From Oscillospiraceae bacterium (GTDB lineage Bacteria > Bacillota > Clostridia > Christensenellales > Aristaeellaceae): a stretch of DNA of 8,728 nt. The DNA is taken from NCBI GenBank assembly GCA_031266295.1, contig JAISBH010000002.1, forward strand, positions 1 through 8,728, given 5' to 3'. Made by a program: the position numbers and the translations under genes. Below, piece by piece: positions 6,400-8,728 of the stretch. Positions within the stretch are counted from its first letter, which is position 1; the number at the start of each line of letters is the position of its first letter. A model generated the notes under the pieces. The model was not told the origin of the DNA. It saw only the letters and a program-made list of their open reading frames with translations, and ran no database searches.

Positions 6400-6428
6400 T
6401 TGACAGCGCACAAGCGCGATGATATGCT
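6400..6428 (+). promoter_or_regulatory. Promoter of the acetyltransferase gene
   Basis: A perfect -35 TTGACA (6400-6405) and TATGCT (6423-6428) are spaced by exactly 17 bases. Transcription would start near 6435, which rules out translation from the upstream ATG at 6343 and supports the start at 6463. Confidence 0.7.
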
Positions 6429-6462
6429 GATCATGCAAAATCCTAGCGAAGAAGAGGCGGCG

Positions 6463-7002
6463 ATGAACGTACCAAACATACGAATTATGACGCCCTCCGA
6501 CATAGTCGCGGCTATTCAATTATGGCGCGATACCCCCGGCATGGGTCTGAACGTCTATGACGACAGCCCCGAGGCTATAGCGCGCTTCATAGAGCGCAAC
6601 CCGAGGACATGTCTCGTAGCGGACGATGGGAAGGAACTGTTGGGTTGCGTGATATGCGGTCACGACGGTCGGCGCGCCACCATCTACCATTTGGCCGTGC
6701 GTCAAGATGCGAGGCTGTGCGGCGTCGGCAAGGCTCTTGTCGCGGCGTGCGAGTCGGCTATGTCTATGGAGGGGATCACTAAATTGCGGCTGCTTGTGTT
6801 CAAGACGAACGAGGGCGGCAACGTGTTTTGGGAATCCGTCGGCTTTCACGCGCGCGGTGATGTGGTATACAGGGATAAACACGTCAATATAGTTAAAGAT
6901 AGCAAAGATAATAAGGAAAATAAAGATAATAAATCAAGCTTCCTTTCTGGCGGCGAATGTGATATAATGGAGTCATTAAATGTCGAATCCCGCGATTGCT
7001 AG
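6463..7002 (+). CDS. GNAT-family N-acetyltransferase (YpeA-like) with charged C-terminal tail
   Basis: This predicted cytoplasmic enzyme transfers an acetyl group from acetyl-CoA to an amine; the substrate is unknown. From the ATG at 6463 it has 179 residues. The first 143 match the small YpeA-like GNAT type: TPGMGLN (24-30), DDSPEAIARFIERNPRTC (33-50), CGHDGRRATIYHLAV (65-79), the acetyl-CoA pyrophosphate loop RLCGVGKAL (84-92), and NVFWESVGF followed by VYRDKH (120-140). YpeA-like proteins usually end about there. This one continues with a Lys/Asp/Asn-rich repeat (KDSKDNKENKDNK, 145-157) and about 20 unrelated residues. The ATG at 6463 has an AGAGG site five bases upstream and lies behind a good promoter, whereas the longer frame from 6343 starts before it. 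Its tail DNA carries the promoter of the next gene, 30 bases downstream. Confidence 0.85.
   Translation: MNVPNIRIMTPSDIVAAIQLWRDTPGMGLNVYDDSPEAIARFIERNPRTCLVADDGKELLGCVICGHDGRRATIYHLAVRQDARLCGVGKALVAACESAMSMEGITKLRLLVFKTNEGGNVFWESVGFHARGDVVYRDKHVNIVKDSKDNKENKDNKSSFLSGGECDIMESLNVESRDC
6960..6968 (+). promoter_or_regulatory. Extended -10 promoter for the caspase-like gene
   Basis: TGATATAAT gives a perfect TATAAT (6963-6968) with the TG of an extended -10. The -35 region at 17-base spacing (TTCCTT, 6940-6945) is poor, as is common for extended -10 promoters. It lies inside the acetyltransferase tail coding region and would start transcription near 6975, about 58 bases before the caspase-like ATG. 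Confidence 0.5.
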
Positions 7003-7032
7003 TCCCAATGATAGAATGAGGGGAGCGGCCGT

Positions 7033-8616
7033 ATGCGCCATCGCGTTATATCCGTCATGCTGGCGTTGGCGCTCCTCATGTATGCAGCGCCGGGGTTTGG
7101 CGCAGCCGAACCGCCGCGCATACCGACATACCGCGCGCTGCTCATAGCGTGCGACGAATACGTGACATACCCCGACACAACGCCCACGGCGCATAATAGC
7201 CTGTTAGCTATGGAGTCGCTACTGGAGCGGGACGAACGCAGCTTCATAATCCGGCGTCAGGATGGCATCACCCAGAGCGCGGAGGCCATGCGCGCGGCAA
7301 TCCAGTATGCGTTCAAGGACGCCATCGAAGGCGACGTCTCCTATTTATATATCAGCGCGCACGGCAACTTCAACGCCGATTATCCCAATCCCCAAGGTGA
7401 GCTGATCCTATCCGACGGAGCGGAAGAAGCGCGGATCAACGCGCAGATGCTGCAATCCATGCTCGACCCGATACCCGGCGTGAAGCTGCTGATCGTCGAC
7501 GCGTGCAATTCAGGTGCGCTGATCGGCAAGGGCATCTCACTGAACGACGTTCCGGAACGGGTCGCGGGAACGTTCTCATCACCCGAATACAAGGCGCTGG
7601 TCTCATCCGGCGGAAGCGAGCCTAGCTGGTACTGGCGCACCGACGCAGACAGTCCGCCGCTGGGCAGTTCATACTTTACGATGGCGCTGGCGGAGGGCGC
7701 GGGCTATAACGGCGAGTACGCAGCCGACCGCAACCGTGACGGCAGCATCACGCTGGACGAGCTGTACCAATATCTGCGCGTCAGCTATGCCGCCGCGACG
7801 GCGCAGGTCACGCCCATAGAGGATGATTTCGTAGTATTTCAGTATGATATCCAAGCGGATGAAGCACCCGCCGCGCCGTTGAGCGGGTTTGTGTTCGATC
7901 GCACGGTGCTTAACGCCGCGTCGCCGCTGATCCACTTCTCATTCACGGTAAGCAAACTGACGCGCGTGGGGTATCAGCTCGTGTTTATGCACGACGGCGT
8001 GTGGAACTGGCAGGAGGCGGCGGTCTGGCTCGACACCGACGACAACCCAGACAACAAGAACGGCTATGTCACGCCGGGCCGCAAAACCCGTTCACTGTCG
8101 TTGTCGGACGTCGCGGAGAGCGATTGGGGCTACGCTATACTGAACGTAATCCGCTATGAGGCAGGACGTCCCATCGTATGCGCCAGTCGCGTCATATCGG
8201 TGCAGCCAATGGTCGGCGATCCAGGCCTGACCGTCCAGACGATCGCGCCCCGCTCAAGATCGGCAGGCGCATATGATCCGTCGCGCGGGCCGTTAACCGT
8301 GTGGGTGGGCCACGCGTTCCCGGTATCGCTGACCGTAAACATTACGCGGCTGGATAACGACGGCGGCGACGTCAAGACCGTGCGCTGGCTGTCGGTCAAC
8401 CAGGCCGCAAGGCCGCAAGGCTTGTCGCCCAGCGGCAGCCTGTTCTACTGGGACGGCAGGGACCAGAACGGCGAGGCCGTCGGGCCTGGAGAATACAGGA
8501 TCACGGCGTCGGCGCGCGTCGGACAGCGGAGTTTTTCGACAGCGTATATCATAAATATCGTGGATCCGACACGCCCCGACATATCGTTTACGGACGGTGG
8601 CGGCGAACCTCGCTAA
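7033..8616 (+). CDS. Secreted caspase-like peptidase (C14/metacaspase type) with EF-hand loop and FlgD-Ig-like domain
   Basis: A 527-residue exported protein predicted to cleave peptide bonds with a Cys/His dyad. Residues 1-24 are a signal peptide (MRHRV, hydrophobic core, cleavage near GFGAAEPP). The caspase fold starts at YRALLIACDEY (33-43). The catalytic His is H110 in YLYISAHG and the Cys is C158 in LLIVDACNSG, with D156 at the usual spot. A segment SSGGSEPSWYW (191-201) and SSYFTMALAEG fit the end of the p20/p10-like unit. A canonical 12-residue EF-hand loop follows (D232, N234, D236, S238, T240, E243) inside the region where bacterial C14 proteins often have D-x-D-x-DG sequences. Residues 285-390 look like a beta domain with an Asp/Asn-rich stretch DTDDNPDNKNG (334-344). 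Residues 400-511 end in LFYWDGRDQNGEAVGPGEYR, the FlgD-Ig hallmark. No anchor or LPXTG is seen, so it is probably released or periplasmic. AGGGG lies nine bases before the ATG. The substrate is unknown. Confidence 0.85.
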   Translation: MRHRVISVMLALALLMYAAPGFGAAEPPRIPTYRALLIACDEYVTYPDTTPTAHNSLLAMESLLERDERSFIIRRQDGITQSAEAMRAAIQYAFKDAIEGDVSYLYISAHGNFNADYPNPQGELILSDGAEEARINAQMLQSMLDPIPGVKLLIVDACNSGALIGKGISLNDVPERVAGTFSSPEYKALVSSGGSEPSWYWRTDADSPPLGSSYFTMALAEGAGYNGEYAADRNRDGSITLDELYQYLRVSYAAATAQVTPIEDDFVVFQYDIQADEAPAAPLSGFVFDRTVLNAASPLIHFSFTVSKLTRVGYQLVFMHDGVWNWQEAAVWLDTDDNPDNKNGYVTPGRKTRSLSLSDVAESDWGYAILNVIRYEAGRPIVCASRVISVQPMVGDPGLTVQTIAPRSRSAGAYDPSRGPLTVWVGHAFPVSLTVNITRLDNDGGDVKTVRWLSVNQAARPQGLSPSGSLFYWDGRDQNGEAVGPGEYRITASARVGQRSFSTAYIINIVDPTRPDISFTDGGGEPR

Positions 8617-8666
8617 AAACTGCCAATCAAAATTAATAGTTTGTTTACAGCTTGCCAACCCGGACA

Positions 8667-8675
8667 TGCTATAAT
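8667..8675 (+). promoter_or_regulatory. Extended -10 promoter facing right
   Basis: TGCTATAAT combines an extended -10 TG with a perfect TATAAT (8670-8675). The best -35, TTTACA (8644-8649), is 20 bases away, which is too far to count for much. Transcription would start at about 8682, the first base of repeat copy B. Confidence 0.5.
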
Positions 8676-8681
8676 GATCAC

Positions 8682-8728
8682 ATAGGAAAGAATCCCTCCG
8701 GGATTCTGCGGATACGCGCCCGCTTCGC
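8682..8728 (+). repeat. Structured dispersed repeat, copy B (runs to window edge)
   Basis: This segment matches copy A (1937-1983) at 40 of 47 positions with no gap. It folds into a perfect seven-base stem GAATCCC-TCC-GGGATTC (8690-8706). Its fourth pair is T-A where copy A has C-G, a compensatory change. The block TGCGGATACGCG plus CCGCTTCGC is nearly unchanged. The similarity reaches the last base of the window, so the true length is not known. It directly follows an extended -10 sequence, unlike copy A, so it may be either a mobile palindromic repeat or a leader RNA. Confidence 0.7.

Noticed and set aside
6343..6462. Longer N-terminus for the acetyltransferase from ATG at 6343
   Set aside because: The extra 40 residues match nothing in the family, and a good promoter (6400-6428) lies inside them.
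1..8728. CRISPR array, tRNA or rRNA genes
   Set aside because: I saw no regularly spaced direct repeats, no tRNA cloverleaf with a T-loop motif and no conserved rRNA segments.

Overview
The window reads as accessory chromosome from a Gram-positive-type anaerobe. Clostridia (Bacillota) is my best guess, because the acetyltransferase, the transposases and the strong GGAGG ribosome sites look like that group. This is family resemblance only, and one observation (a sugar-binding protein with no lipobox) does not fit a typical monoderm. The right-hand genes are clearly GC-richer than the left-hand transposon remnants.

Layout. Positions 1-2160 are an insertion-sequence graveyard. It holds an IS4-type transposase cut by the window edge, an IS3-type OrfB with two inactivating changes, an IS5-type C-terminal fragment with a frameshift and a stop, and a scrap of an IS1182-type transposase. 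A 47-bp structured repeat (copy A) lies between the last two. Positions 2160-2566 hold no gene. They carry a strong bidirectional terminator followed by a dense series of hairpins and two possible three-way junctions. Positions 2567-6192 (minus strand) are a complete mglB-mglA-mglC galactose/glucose ABC transporter operon, with a good promoter, an intercistronic hairpin after mglB and a final hairpin after mglC. Positions 6463-8616 (plus strand, divergent) encode a YpeA-like GNAT acetyltransferase with an unusual charged tail, then a secreted caspase-like (C14) protein. The caspase-like protein has a His/Cys dyad, a canonical EF-hand loop and a C-terminal FlgD-Ig-like domain. The last 47 bases are copy B of the structured repeat, placed directly behind an extended -10 promoter sequence.

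How the genes work together. MglB captures the sugar outside the membrane, MglC forms the channel and MglA supplies ATP hydrolysis. Nothing in the sequence ties the acetyltransferase or caspase-like gene functionally to sugar uptake; they share only a divergent intergenic region. The most interesting items are the secreted caspase-like protein and the structured repeat, whose two copies show a compensatory base-pair change.
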